DNA of 64,000 nt, from contig CACJQK010000002.1 in assembly GCA_902595515.1 (NCBI GenBank), positions 124,001 to 188,000 of the forward strand, given 5' to 3'. The notes beneath the pieces were generated by a model. The model saw only the letters and a program-made list of their open reading frames with translations. It did not search any database and was not told the DNA's origin. Made by a program: the position numbers and the translations under genes. Origin of the DNA: an uncultured SAR116 cluster alpha proteobacterium. GTDB taxonomy: Bacteria; Pseudomonadota; Alphaproteobacteria; Puniceispirillales; Marisalimonadaceae. The number at the start of each line of letters is the position of its first letter. Positions within the stretch are counted from its first letter, which is position 1. This document shows, one piece after another, positions 10,756 to 19,843 of this stretch.

Positions 10756-11435
10756 TTCTTTAGTATTTTTTCTATTTGTTCTAATGAATTTATAATTAGA
10801 TCTGGTTTTCCTGGTAGTTTTTCCATTCTACTATCAAATCTATTTACCCATATAGTTTTAAATCCATAATTTGAAGCTGCATGCATATCCCATGCGTTAC
10901 TTGAAAAAAAAACCACGTTTTGTTTATTTACTCCCATTTTTTTTTTTACTAAATCATATACAACACTCGCAGGTTTATAAACTTTACATTCATCTACGGA
11001 TATAATTTCATCAAGCAAATGTTTGATATTCGCATTTCTTACTGCGCTCTCTAACATTTTACTATTTCCGTTTGATAATATAGCAGTTTTCAACCCCATA
11101 TTTTTGATACTTTCTAGAACAGATTTAACCTCAGGATAAGCTTCTAGTTTTAAGTATAGTGATAATAATTCATCTCTTAAGGTAATATTTTTGATATGTA
11201 ATGTTTCCATAGCATAATCTAGAGCATCAGCAGTGATTTTCCAAAAATCTATATATTCTTTCATTGAGTTTCTTAACCATGTGTATTCTACTTGCCTTAG
11301 TCTCCACAAACTTGAAAGTTCATTCCATTTATCACCAACTTCTTTTGATAATTCTCGACAAGCTGCATTTACATCGAATAATGTACCGTATGCATCAAAT
11401 ACACATGTGGTTATTTTATCCATTTTATTCCTCAC
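10752..11435 (-). CDS. HAD hydrolase, haloacid dehalogenase type II-like
   Basis: CVFDAYGTLFDV nucleophile motif; AILSNGNSKML; FFSSNAWDMHAA. Confidence 0.82.
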   Translation of the reverse strand: MRNKMDKITTCVFDAYGTLFDVNAACRELSKEVGDKWNELSSLWRLRQVEYTWLRNSMKEYIDFWKITADALDYAMETLHIKNITLRDELLSLYLKLEAYPEVKSVLESIKNMGLKTAILSNGNSKMLESAVRNANIKHLLDEIISVDECKVYKPASVVYDLVKKKMGVNKQNVVFFSSNAWDMHAASNYGFKTIWVNRFDSRMEKLPGKPDLIINSLEQIEKILKN

Positions 11436-12216
11436 TTAGATACTCGTAAAAACTTTTTTTATTTTTTTTTGCCCATTCTATGTATTTCTTATTTTTAATT
11501 CGTCTTAATGCAAAAATTTTTGATACCTTTAAATTTTTCATTTTCAATGATTTTACCTGATATTTTTTATAGGCCTGGTCAATTTTAATTGAAAATCCTT
11601 TCTCCTTAGTTACTGATTGTTTTTGAAGGTTTAACTTATAATAATCATTTTGTATCATCTCTACTTTGTTTTTTTTATTTAGTAATATCGCTGTGTTGTA
11701 AACATCTTGACTTCTATAATTTTCAAATTGTTTAATCAGGTTCTTATTTACAAATGGATGAAAGCTACAAGGAATTTCTCCTATATCTTCTATGCTTAAA
11801 TATTTTTTTTCCTTTCCTTTGAATTCACCAATTAAATTGTTATTATTGTAAATCCTTGTGGGTGCAAACGTTAATCCATTTTTTTTTACTAATTCATACA
11901 TCTTTTCAAGATAATTTTCTGACCACTCGTCATCTGCGTCTAGAAAACCTATGAATTTTCCTCTTGCTTTTGCAAGCCCTACATTTCTTGCATTACCCGG
12001 ACCTGTTTTTATACCATCTGTTTTTAAAAACCTAAGATACATGTTTGCATTCATTTTAGGGACTATATTTTTATAATTTTTTCCATCATCTATTACTAAA
12101 AGAATTTCAATTTTTCTATCAATGTTAATTTTTTGATTATTTATCGAATTTAAAGTTTTTTTCAGTGTATTTATAGCTTTGTACACTGGTATTATTATTG
12201 AAACATTTATTTTCAT
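11425..12216 (-). CDS. Glycosyltransferase family 2
   Basis: VSIIIPVYKAINTL, GNARNVGLAKARGKFIGFLDADDEW. Confidence 0.85.
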   Translation of the reverse strand: MKINVSIIIPVYKAINTLKKTLNSINNQKINIDRKIEILLVIDDGKNYKNIVPKMNANMYLRFLKTDGIKTGPGNARNVGLAKARGKFIGFLDADDEWSENYLEKMYELVKKNGLTFAPTRIYNNNNLIGEFKGKEKKYLSIEDIGEIPCSFHPFVNKNLIKQFENYRSQDVYNTAILLNKKNKVEMIQNDYYKLNLQKQSVTKEKGFSIKIDQAYKKYQVKSLKMKNLKVSKIFALRRIKNKKYIEWAKKNKKSFYEYLSEE

Positions 12217-12293
12217 TTAATTTCTTTTTTTTTTATTTTATATTGTCATTTGTTTTAAACTTTGCAAAATTTTATTTGTAAGGAAATTTCCTA

Positions 12294-13202
12294 ATGAAAT
12301 CACTTTTACTGCACCCCTCTAATTGGAAAGACTATTCTTTGATTGACTCTGGCGATGGTAAAAAGTTAGAAAGATTTGGAAACTTCTTATTTAGCAGACC
12401 TGAACCACAAGCTATTTGGTCACCTAGATTGTCTATCAAAGAATGGGAAAAAACTTCTGGAGCTTTTCTTTCATCTTCAAATCCATTTAACGAAAATGGT
12501 GCTGGTAAATGGTCCCTTAAAAAACATTTACCACTAAAATGGGAAATGGATTATGACAATATAAAATTTTTTGCAACACCTACCCCATTTAGGCATCTTG
12601 GTTTTTTTCCTGATCAATCTCCACATTGGCTGTGGGCTGCAAAAAAAATAAAAGCTGCCATTAATTATTCAGACAAACGTTTCTCTCCTAAAGTTCTAAA
12701 TCTATTTGGTTATTCAGGTCTTGCTTCTTTACACGCAGCTTCCCACGGCGCTTCTGTGACACATATTGATGCAAGTAAAAAAGCAATTAACTTTGCCTTT
12801 GAAAATAGAGACTTATCTTCATTTCAACACTTACCAATTAAATTCATAACTGATGACGCCATAAAATTTGTTAAACGAGAAATTCGTCGTGAAAATAAAT
12901 ATGATGGTATAATTCTTGATCCACCAAAATATGGAAGAGGGCCAAATGGTGAGATATGGGATTTTTTTAATGATCTTCCAATTTTGTTAAAGCTAATTAC
13001 TCAAATTTTATCTCCTGAACCTATTTTTATTATTCTAAATAGCTATGCTATTAGATCTAGTCACTTAGCTTTACATTTTGCATTAAACGAAACAATGAGA
13101 GAGTTTTCTGGTAAAGTTGAATCTGGCGAATTATCCATTGTTGAAGATCAGGAAGATCCAAGACAAATAAACACAGCAATCTTTGCTAGATGGGAACAAT
13201 AA
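12294..13202 (+). CDS. Class I SAM-dependent methyltransferase, RlmI/RlmK-like rRNA methyltransferase
   Basis: VLNLFGYSGLASLHAASHGASVTHIDASKKAI, IILDPPKYGRG. Confidence 0.8.
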   Translation: MKSLLLHPSNWKDYSLIDSGDGKKLERFGNFLFSRPEPQAIWSPRLSIKEWEKTSGAFLSSSNPFNENGAGKWSLKKHLPLKWEMDYDNIKFFATPTPFRHLGFFPDQSPHWLWAAKKIKAAINYSDKRFSPKVLNLFGYSGLASLHAASHGASVTHIDASKKAINFAFENRDLSSFQHLPIKFITDDAIKFVKREIRRENKYDGIILDPPKYGRGPNGEIWDFFNDLPILLKLITQILSPEPIFIILNSYAIRSSHLALHFALNETMREFSGKVESGELSIVEDQEDPRQINTAIFARWEQ

Positions 13203-13207
13203 ATGAT

Positions 13208-14017
13208 TTAATTAGGATTTGTCCTAATAGATTCGTATAGAATAATTCCTGTAGATACCGCAACGTTAAGGCTGTCTGATTTACCTAGCATTGGTATTTT
13301 AATCAATTGATCACAATTATTCATAAATCCGTCTGACAAACCATTTTGCTCATTACCCATAGCTAAAATAAAAGGTGTTTTCCAATTAGCCTTAGTGTAA
13401 TTGGAAGCTTTCTCTAATGAGGTTCCAATCAAGCTAATATTTTTATCAGACTTCCATTTTAAAAAATGTTCAAGATTCGAAGCTATAATGTTTATGTTAA
13501 AAATAGCTCCCATACTCGCCCTTACTGCTTCATATGAAAAAGGGTCTGTGCATTTATTAAGTAAAACACAATCACTTGCTCCCATGCCATCCATAGTCCT
13601 TAGAATTGTACCTAAATTACCAGGGTCCCTTATATTTTCAAGAGCTACAATGCGTTTATTATCAACAGAATTAGGAAGACCATGCCATTTTTGTATAAAA
13701 ACACCTAATACGTTTTGAGGGTTATCTTTATGTGACAATTTAGATAATATTTGAGAGGATACTGCTATTGTATCTGCACCTAATGAAGTTGTTTCATTCA
13801 CTAAATCATGTATTGCTAAGTTATCTTTATTTTCTTTATTGAATAATAAATACTTAATGTCCCAATTATTCTCCAAAGCTTCTTTGCAAATTCTAACACC
13901 TTCTGCAACAAAAAGGTTCAAATCTTTTCTATATTTACGATGATATAAACTATTTATTAATTTAACTTTATTATTAGTCAAACTAGAAATTTCATATTGT
14001 TTTCCAAAAACAACCAA
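13208..14017 (-). CDS. SpoU/TrmH-family RNA 2'-O-methyltransferase
   Basis: ALENIRDPGNLGTILRT, AMGNEQNGLS, IPMLGKSDSLNVAVSTGIILYE. Confidence 0.9.
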   Translation of the reverse strand: MVVFGKQYEISSLTNNKVKLINSLYHRKYRKDLNLFVAEGVRICKEALENNWDIKYLLFNKENKDNLAIHDLVNETTSLGADTIAVSSQILSKLSHKDNPQNVLGVFIQKWHGLPNSVDNKRIVALENIRDPGNLGTILRTMDGMGASDCVLLNKCTDPFSYEAVRASMGAIFNINIIASNLEHFLKWKSDKNISLIGTSLEKASNYTKANWKTPFILAMGNEQNGLSDGFMNNCDQLIKIPMLGKSDSLNVAVSTGIILYESIRTNPN

Positions 14018-14027
14018 ATTGTAATTC

Positions 14028-14456
14028 CTATGTTAATTTCTCTTTAGCTGATTTTTTAATCGAAGAGACAAGAGAAGAAAGACCATTTTTTCTTGTGGGG
14101 GATAAATGATCATTCAACCCAATTTGTTCAAGAAAATTTATATTTGTGTCCAGAATTTCTTGAGGTTTCTTGCCTGAAAAAACTTTTAACATTAGAGCAA
14201 TAAGCCCCTGAACTATGGCTGCATCACTGTTCGCTAAAAAAGTAATAGTTCCATCTTCATTATAATATTTATAAAAATATACTAAAGATTGGCAGCCTTT
14301 CATTTTATTTTCTTCAGTTTTAAGCGCTTCATCCATTTGAGGAACATTTCTTCCCATATCAATGAGATATTGATACTTGTCTTCCCAAGAATCAAAAAAT
14401 GAAAAATCCTCAATTAATTCATTAATTTCATTACTAAAATTCATATAAAAACTCAT
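14028..14456 (-). CDS. sufE: SufE family Fe-S cluster assembly protein
   Basis: WEDKYQYLIDMGR, KGCQSLVYF, SDAAIVQGLIALML. Confidence 0.9.
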   Translation of the reverse strand: MSFYMNFSNEINELIEDFSFFDSWEDKYQYLIDMGRNVPQMDEALKTEENKMKGCQSLVYFYKYYNEDGTITFLANSDAAIVQGLIALMLKVFSGKKPQEILDTNINFLEQIGLNDHLSPTRKNGLSSLVSSIKKSAKEKLT

Positions 14457-14596
14457 TCATTGACTTAACTTATTAATTAAGCTCAATTGTATAACAAATC
14501 AAGAACGTACGCTTTATTTGTTTTAAAACTGCCAAACCACAATAATATTGTAATTTTATTAATTATAGAATAATTTATACTTACCGGGAGATTGGG

Positions 14597-16084
14597 ATGT
14601 TGTCACTCCGTAACAAGAGGGAAAGCTTAACATTAATTAGCACTCCTGTAGTTCTTTTTATCTTAATGACCATAACTCTTTTAAGGATATATTCTTTATA
14701 CGTATCCCCAATAGAATTGTCTGTTGACGAAGCACAATATTGGCATTGGTCTAGGAATATAGATTTTGGCTATTACACTAAGCCACCATTTATAGCATGG
14801 CTAATTGGATTTTCGACTTTTATTTTTGGAAATGAAGAATGGGCTATAAGACTTTTTGCACCCATTACACATTTATTTATTTCTTTAGTTTTATGGGGAA
14901 CCGTGAAATATGCATTTGGAGCAAACTCTGGAAAAATTGCAGCTTTAATTTGGATATTCACACCAGCAGCTTCATTAGGTGGATTTATAATTTCAACTGA
15001 TACTCCACTATTATTTTTTTGGTCTTTATCTTTGTTATTTTTATTAATTTCGTTGAGACAAAATTCTAGCTTTACATCTTTATTTGTAGGTATTTTTCTT
15101 GGCTTCGCATTTTTATCCAAATATGCAGCTTTATATTTTTTGATTTTCTTCATACTTTGGTGGCTAATTTACGACCGAAGTACATTTTTAAGTATTAAAA
15201 ATATATTAATCATATTGTTTGCAAGCTTTTTGGTAGCAAGCACGAATTTATATTGGAATTATTTAAATGATTTTGTAACGGTAAATCATACTATTTCAAA
15301 CGCAAATCTTTCAGTAATTACTCTAAACTATGATAATGTGATCGATTTTTTATCATCTCAATTTTTGGTGTTTGGGCCATTGTTATTTTTATTATATCTT
15401 TTGGTAATAATGGATAGCTTTTTTAAAGACCGAGAAATAACTCTATTAGCTCTGATTTCTTTTCCTATAATTATTCTAATAACGATTCAAAGTTTTTTAA
15501 AAATTGCAAACGCAAATTGGGCAGTTACTGCTTATGTAGGAGCAACTCTTATTATAAGTTACTATGTAGCCTTGACAAGAAGTACTATATTTAAAATGTC
15601 TTTTTATTTAGGACTTTTTTTAAATATTGCTATTTCAGCATATATATTAACGATTACAATCAATGGAAGTTTTTACCCTTTGAATTTAAAATCTAATCCA
15701 CTAAGAAAAAATTTAGGATTTGAAAACCTAGCTTCAAAAATATATGACACATTTAAGAAAGAAAAAGTTTCAAAAATAATTTTTGAAAAAAGAGGAGATA
15801 TATCAAGATTTAATTATTATCTCAATAAGCACGATAACAATTTCCAAAATAAAATTTTTATAAAAACAAATAGCATAGTTCCTAGTAACTTCTATGAATT
15901 GAATTTTAATTACAACCTAATTAATAAAACAGAAGGTGAAAAAATATTAATTGTAAAAAATGTTCCTGATATATCAGAGACCAACTATAACCTTAATAAG
16001 ATTAAATTTATTAAAAGTATTACCACAAAAACAGTTCAAAATTCAAAGAGGACTTATTATCTGTATATAGGGGAAATAAGGTAA
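14597..16084 (+). CDS. Glycosyltransferase family 39 (ArnT/PMT-like) membrane protein
   Basis: N-terminal SVDEAQYWHWSRNIDFGYYTKPPFIAWLIG; multiple TM segments. Confidence 0.82.
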   Translation: MLSLRNKRESLTLISTPVVLFILMTITLLRIYSLYVSPIELSVDEAQYWHWSRNIDFGYYTKPPFIAWLIGFSTFIFGNEEWAIRLFAPITHLFISLVLWGTVKYAFGANSGKIAALIWIFTPAASLGGFIISTDTPLLFFWSLSLLFLLISLRQNSSFTSLFVGIFLGFAFLSKYAALYFLIFFILWWLIYDRSTFLSIKNILIILFASFLVASTNLYWNYLNDFVTVNHTISNANLSVITLNYDNVIDFLSSQFLVFGPLLFLLYLLVIMDSFFKDREITLLALISFPIIILITIQSFLKIANANWAVTAYVGATLIISYYVALTRSTIFKMSFYLGLFLNIAISAYILTITINGSFYPLNLKSNPLRKNLGFENLASKIYDTFKKEKVSKIIFEKRGDISRFNYYLNKHDNNFQNKIFIKTNSIVPSNFYELNFNYNLINKTEGEKILIVKNVPDISETNYNLNKIKFIKSITTKTVQNSKRTYYLYIGEIR

Positions 16085-16088
16085 ACTT

Positions 16089-16508
16089 TTAAGTTTTATT
16101 AAATTTTTCGAAAACACTTAAAGTTTCAGAACTGACATGATGCTCTAAACCTTCAGCATCATTTTTAGCAACTTCTTCATTCACACCAATTTTTATTAAA
16201 AAATTGTAAACAATTTCGTGTCTTTTTTTGCAATAATCTGCCAGCAACTTTCCTTTTTCAGTCAAAAAAATAGATCTGTAAGGTCTACTTTCTACTAAAC
16301 CCTCTCTTACCAAACGCCTAATAATACTATTAACTGTTGGACCAGTTACTCCGAAATGCTTTGCTAAATCAACAGCTCTAGCTTCCCCTGTTTCTCTAAT
16401 CAAATCTGCTATCATTTCAGTATAATCTTCAGCTGTTTCTGTATTTCTAGCATTTCTAACTTGAGCAAACCTATCAGAGTTAATTTCAATTTCATTAACC
16501 ATAAACAA
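16089..16508 (-). CDS. mntR: Manganese-responsive DtxR-family regulator MntR
   Basis: Winged-helix DtxR fold, VTGPTVNSIIRRLVREGLVES, EGLEHHVSSETL metal-binding region. Confidence 0.82.
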   Translation of the reverse strand: MFMVNEIEINSDRFAQVRNARNTETAEDYTEMIADLIRETGEARAVDLAKHFGVTGPTVNSIIRRLVREGLVESRPYRSIFLTEKGKLLADYCKKRHEIVYNFLIKIGVNEEVAKNDAEGLEHHVSSETLSVFEKFNKT

Positions 16509-16629
16509 AACTCCTAAAGTTAGCCTAAGCTAATATAATTTTTAAAGGTTTACAAATTTTTAATTCATTTGTCTTTGTGTTGAATTTAGATTAATAAACT
16601 TATTTAGAATTTTGAAATAAGGTACTTTT

Positions 16630-16929
16630 ATGAATAATGAACAAAAAACTAAAGTAGAATCTATTGTTTTTAAAAAACTTATAGAGCATCTTCAGAATAG
16701 AACTGATGTGCAGAATATAGATCTTATGAATTTAAGTGGTTTTTGTAGAAATTGCTTGTCAAGATGGTATTCAGAAGCTGCCGAAGAAACTGGTTTAAAA
16801 GTAGATAAAGATCTTGCTAGAGAAATAGTATATGGCATGCCACATTCAGTCTGGAAAGAAAAATATCAAACTGATGCAGATGAAAATCAAAAAAACAAAT
16901 TTAAAAAATCTTTTACTAAAGATCACTAA
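16630..16929 (+). CDS. DUF1244 family protein
   Basis: LSGFCRNCLSRWYSEAA and AREIVYGMPHSVWKEKYQ, typical of DUF1244; precedes gapR. Confidence 0.85.
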   Translation: MNNEQKTKVESIVFKKLIEHLQNRTDVQNIDLMNLSGFCRNCLSRWYSEAAEETGLKVDKDLAREIVYGMPHSVWKEKYQTDADENQKNKFKKSFTKDH

Positions 16930-16930
16930 A

Positions 16931-17197
16931 ATGGATCAGAATTCAAAAAAAAACCTAGAAATAATTCAAAAACGGGACGATAAACTTAAAAGTTTTATAG
17001 AGAGACTTGAAAGGCTATCGGAGGAAAAAAGTAATATAAATTATGATATTAAAGAAGTTTTTTCTGAAGCAAAATCAAGTGGATATGACACAACAATAAT
17101 GAGAAAAATATTAGCTCTGCGTAAAATGGATGTTGACGAAAGACTTGAACAAGAAACATTGTTAAAAACTTATAAAAATGCACTAGGTATCTATTAA
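16931..17197 (+). CDS. gapR: GapR-family nucleoid protein (DUF2312)
   Basis: Start trimmed from the track ORF (16832) to ATG at 16931, just after the DUF1244 stop; 88 aa FIERLERLSEEKSNINYDIKEVFSEAKSSGYDTTIMRKILALRKMD. Confidence 0.87.
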   Translation: MDQNSKKNLEIIQKRDDKLKSFIERLERLSEEKSNINYDIKEVFSEAKSSGYDTTIMRKILALRKMDVDERLEQETLLKTYKNALGIY

Positions 17198-17200
17198 TAG

Positions 17201-18109
17201 ATGATCAATCATTTTGGTGACAGACTTGTAGAACAAATAAGAAAGTTTAAATCTTTTTTGTGTCTTGGTATTGATCCTCATCTAGATTTAATTCCAGAAA
17301 TATTCAATGAAAACGGAACTATTAATAATATTAAAATAGTTGAAACATTTTGTTTCTCGTTGCTAGAGGCAGTTATTGGTAAAGTTCCAGCGGTAAAACC
17401 ACAGATTGCATTATTTGAACAATTAGGACCAGAAGGTATGATCTTATTGTCATCCTTATGTAAATATGCACATTCTAAAGGCTTTTTAATTATAATGGAC
17501 GCAAAAAGAGGTGATATAGGTAGCACTAGCAAAGCATATGCAAATGCTTATCTTGGTCAAAATGCCCCATTCCCTAGTGATGCACTAACTGTAAATCCTT
17601 GGTTAGGACTTGATAGTCTCGAGCCCTTTTTTAGTAAAGCACAAGATACTGGATCAGGTTTATTTATTTTGATTCATACTAGTAATAAAGGCTCCCAAGA
17701 TATTCAAGAGATTTTAATTAATCGAGATTTAAAATGTTATGAACACTTAGCCAATATAATTAAACCAGTCATTGAAAAAAATAATGGTAAATCAGGATTA
17801 TCATCGATTGGAGTTGTTTCTGGTGCGACTTTTAAGGAACAAGCTGTATCTTTAAGAAAAACATTACCAAGTGCACCATTTTTAATTCCAGGTTATGGAG
17901 CCCAAGGAGCTTCTGCTTCTGACGCTTGCGCCTCATTAATTACTGACCAGAGTGATTCTGGTCTAAAAAGTTTTGGATTAATAAATGCATCAAGAAGTGT
18001 GTTATTCCCAAAAAATTCATATTTGGTTAATAGCATTGAAGAATGGCAGGATATAATATTAACAGAATTAGAAAAAACTAATAATATACTTATTAATACA
18101 AAAACGTAA
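17201..18109 (+). CDS. pyrF: Orotidine 5'-phosphate decarboxylase (type 2)
   Basis: [35 protein letters not shown]. Confidence 0.9.
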   Translation: MINHFGDRLVEQIRKFKSFLCLGIDPHLDLIPEIFNENGTINNIKIVETFCFSLLEAVIGKVPAVKPQIALFEQLGPEGMILLSSLCKYAHSKGFLIIMDAKRGDIGSTSKAYANAYLGQNAPFPSDALTVNPWLGLDSLEPFFSKAQDTGSGLFILIHTSNKGSQDIQEILINRDLKCYEHLANIIKPVIEKNNGKSGLSSIGVVSGATFKEQAVSLRKTLPSAPFLIPGYGAQGASASDACASLITDQSDSGLKSFGLINASRSVLFPKNSYLVNSIEEWQDIILTELEKTNNILINTKT

Positions 18110-18122
18110 GAAAGTTAAATTT

Positions 18123-18581
18123 ATGACAAAACCAAATCAACTTGATTCGCTTGGGAATAAAAGCGACATCCCAAACCATCCAGACAAAAATGTGCTTGAA
18201 AAAGTAACTAACCCCAAGATCGGAGTTAATTATTCAATAAGATTAACTTGTCCAGAATTTACATCTATATGCCCTGTTACTTCTCAACCAGATTTCGCTT
18301 ATATCATAATTGATTACATACCAAACAAATTTATTGTAGAAAGTAAATCATTTAAGTTATATTTATTAGGTTATAGAAATCATGGTGCATTTCATGAGGA
18401 TTGTACAATAACATTAGCTGAAGATATAGTTGAGCTTTTATCACCTAAATGGTTAAGAATAGGTGGTTATTGGTATCCTAGGGGAGGTATCCCAATCGAT
18501 ATTTTTTGGCAGACTTGCAAACAGCCAAATGATTTATTTATACCTGATCATTTAGTTCCTAATTATAGAGGTCGGGGATAG
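18123..18581 (+). CDS. queF: NADPH-dependent 7-cyano-7-deazaguanine reductase
   Basis: [35 protein letters not shown]. Confidence 0.95.
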   Translation: MTKPNQLDSLGNKSDIPNHPDKNVLEKVTNPKIGVNYSIRLTCPEFTSICPVTSQPDFAYIIIDYIPNKFIVESKSFKLYLLGYRNHGAFHEDCTITLAEDIVELLSPKWLRIGGYWYPRGGIPIDIFWQTCKQPNDLFIPDHLVPNYRGRG

Positions 18582-18628
18582 GCTAAATTTTAAAACTATA
18601 AGCTCTAAAAATTTTTTAGGATTTTAAT

Positions 18629-19843
18629 ATGGAAACAAAAAAAGTCGAATGGCAAGTTGTTATACTTGTCTGTTCTGTAATAATAATCATGATTATGGGA
18701 GTTAGACAAGCCTTGGGTTTATTTCTAGATCCCATAAGTCAATTTATGAATAGTGGTAAAGAATTTTTCTCATTTGCAATAGGCTTTCAAGCAATGATTT
18801 GGGGCCTTGTTACATTTTTTTTAGGAATTGTTTTAGATAAATTTGGGCCCAAGAAAGTTTTAGCATTTGGCATAATATGTTTTGCATTAGGCATTTTTTT
18901 AATGAGCAATCCTACATCGGAAATTAAATTATTTTCAGGAACAACTCTTATGGGTTTTGGACTTGGAGGCGCAGGAATGGCTACCATGGTCAGTATAGCA
19001 GGCAAAGTAGCGCCAGTAAAAAAACGTTCTTTAGCAATGGGTTTAGTTGCTGCTGCCGGATCCTTTGGTCAATTTGCAGTTGTTGTTCCAACAATGTGGA
19101 TGAATAAGGAATTTGGGTGGCAGTTTAGTTTGATTATTCTGTCATTAATCTCAGTTTCATTATTATTACTTTTACCTCTGTTAAATAATACTGATCAAAC
19201 CTTGGAAAAAACAGAACAATTCAAAGAAGGACTTAAAAATACAATCTTTTTTACATTAGCAGAAAAAAATTACATTTTATTAATTTTGGGATTTTTCGTA
19301 TGTGGTTTTCACGTCACATTTATTGGACTTCATTTACCTACTGATCTCATATCTAAAGGCATTTCTGCTGAAGTTGCTGGATGGTCTTTAGGAATAATTG
19401 GCGTTACAAACATTATTGGTACTCTGAGTTTTGGTTGGTTAGGAACGAAAGTAAAGAAACCTCTGCCGTTAGCATTTATATATTTGATGAGATCCTTAAC
19501 TATAACCATTTTTGTCTTATCACCACCTTCTGCAACTCTTGCTATTTTATTTGGAGCTGTTATTGGTATTTTGTGGTTAGCTACAGTTCCTATGACTAAT
19601 GCCATTATACTCTCATTTATAGGACCTAAATACTTAGCCACATTATCTGGTATATGTTTTATTTGCCATCAGATAGGTGCTGTCTTAGGAGCTTGGCTTG
19701 GAGGTAGAGTTTTTGATTTAAATGGTAGTTATGAAAATATGTGGTGGCTAAGTGTTGCTCTTGGTCTAATTGCTTTCTTATTAACAATTACTGTAAAAGA
19801 AGAACCATTTTTAGTTAATTCAGAAGCTAAGCAAACTGATTAA
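18629..19843 (+). CDS. MFS transporter
   Basis: 404 aa, about 12 TM; GVRQALGLFLDPIS, LDKFGPKKVLAFG. Confidence 0.85.
   Translation: METKKVEWQVVILVCSVIIIMIMGVRQALGLFLDPISQFMNSGKEFFSFAIGFQAMIWGLVTFFLGIVLDKFGPKKVLAFGIICFALGIFLMSNPTSEIKLFSGTTLMGFGLGGAGMATMVSIAGKVAPVKKRSLAMGLVAAAGSFGQFAVVVPTMWMNKEFGWQFSLIILSLISVSLLLLLPLLNNTDQTLEKTEQFKEGLKNTIFFTLAEKNYILLILGFFVCGFHVTFIGLHLPTDLISKGISAEVAGWSLGIIGVTNIIGTLSFGWLGTKVKKPLPLAFIYLMRSLTITIFVLSPPSATLAILFGAVIGILWLATVPMTNAIILSFIGPKYLATLSGICFICHQIGAVLGAWLGGRVFDLNGSYENMWWLSVALGLIAFLLTITVKEEPFLVNSEAKQTD

Noticed and set aside
14773-15153. 126-aa minus-strand ORF inside the GT39 gene
   Set aside because: Antisense shadow ORF; the plus-strand GT39 motifs are convincing.
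19330-19641. 103-aa minus-strand ORF inside an MFS gene
   Set aside because: Antisense shadow of hydrophobic coding sequence.
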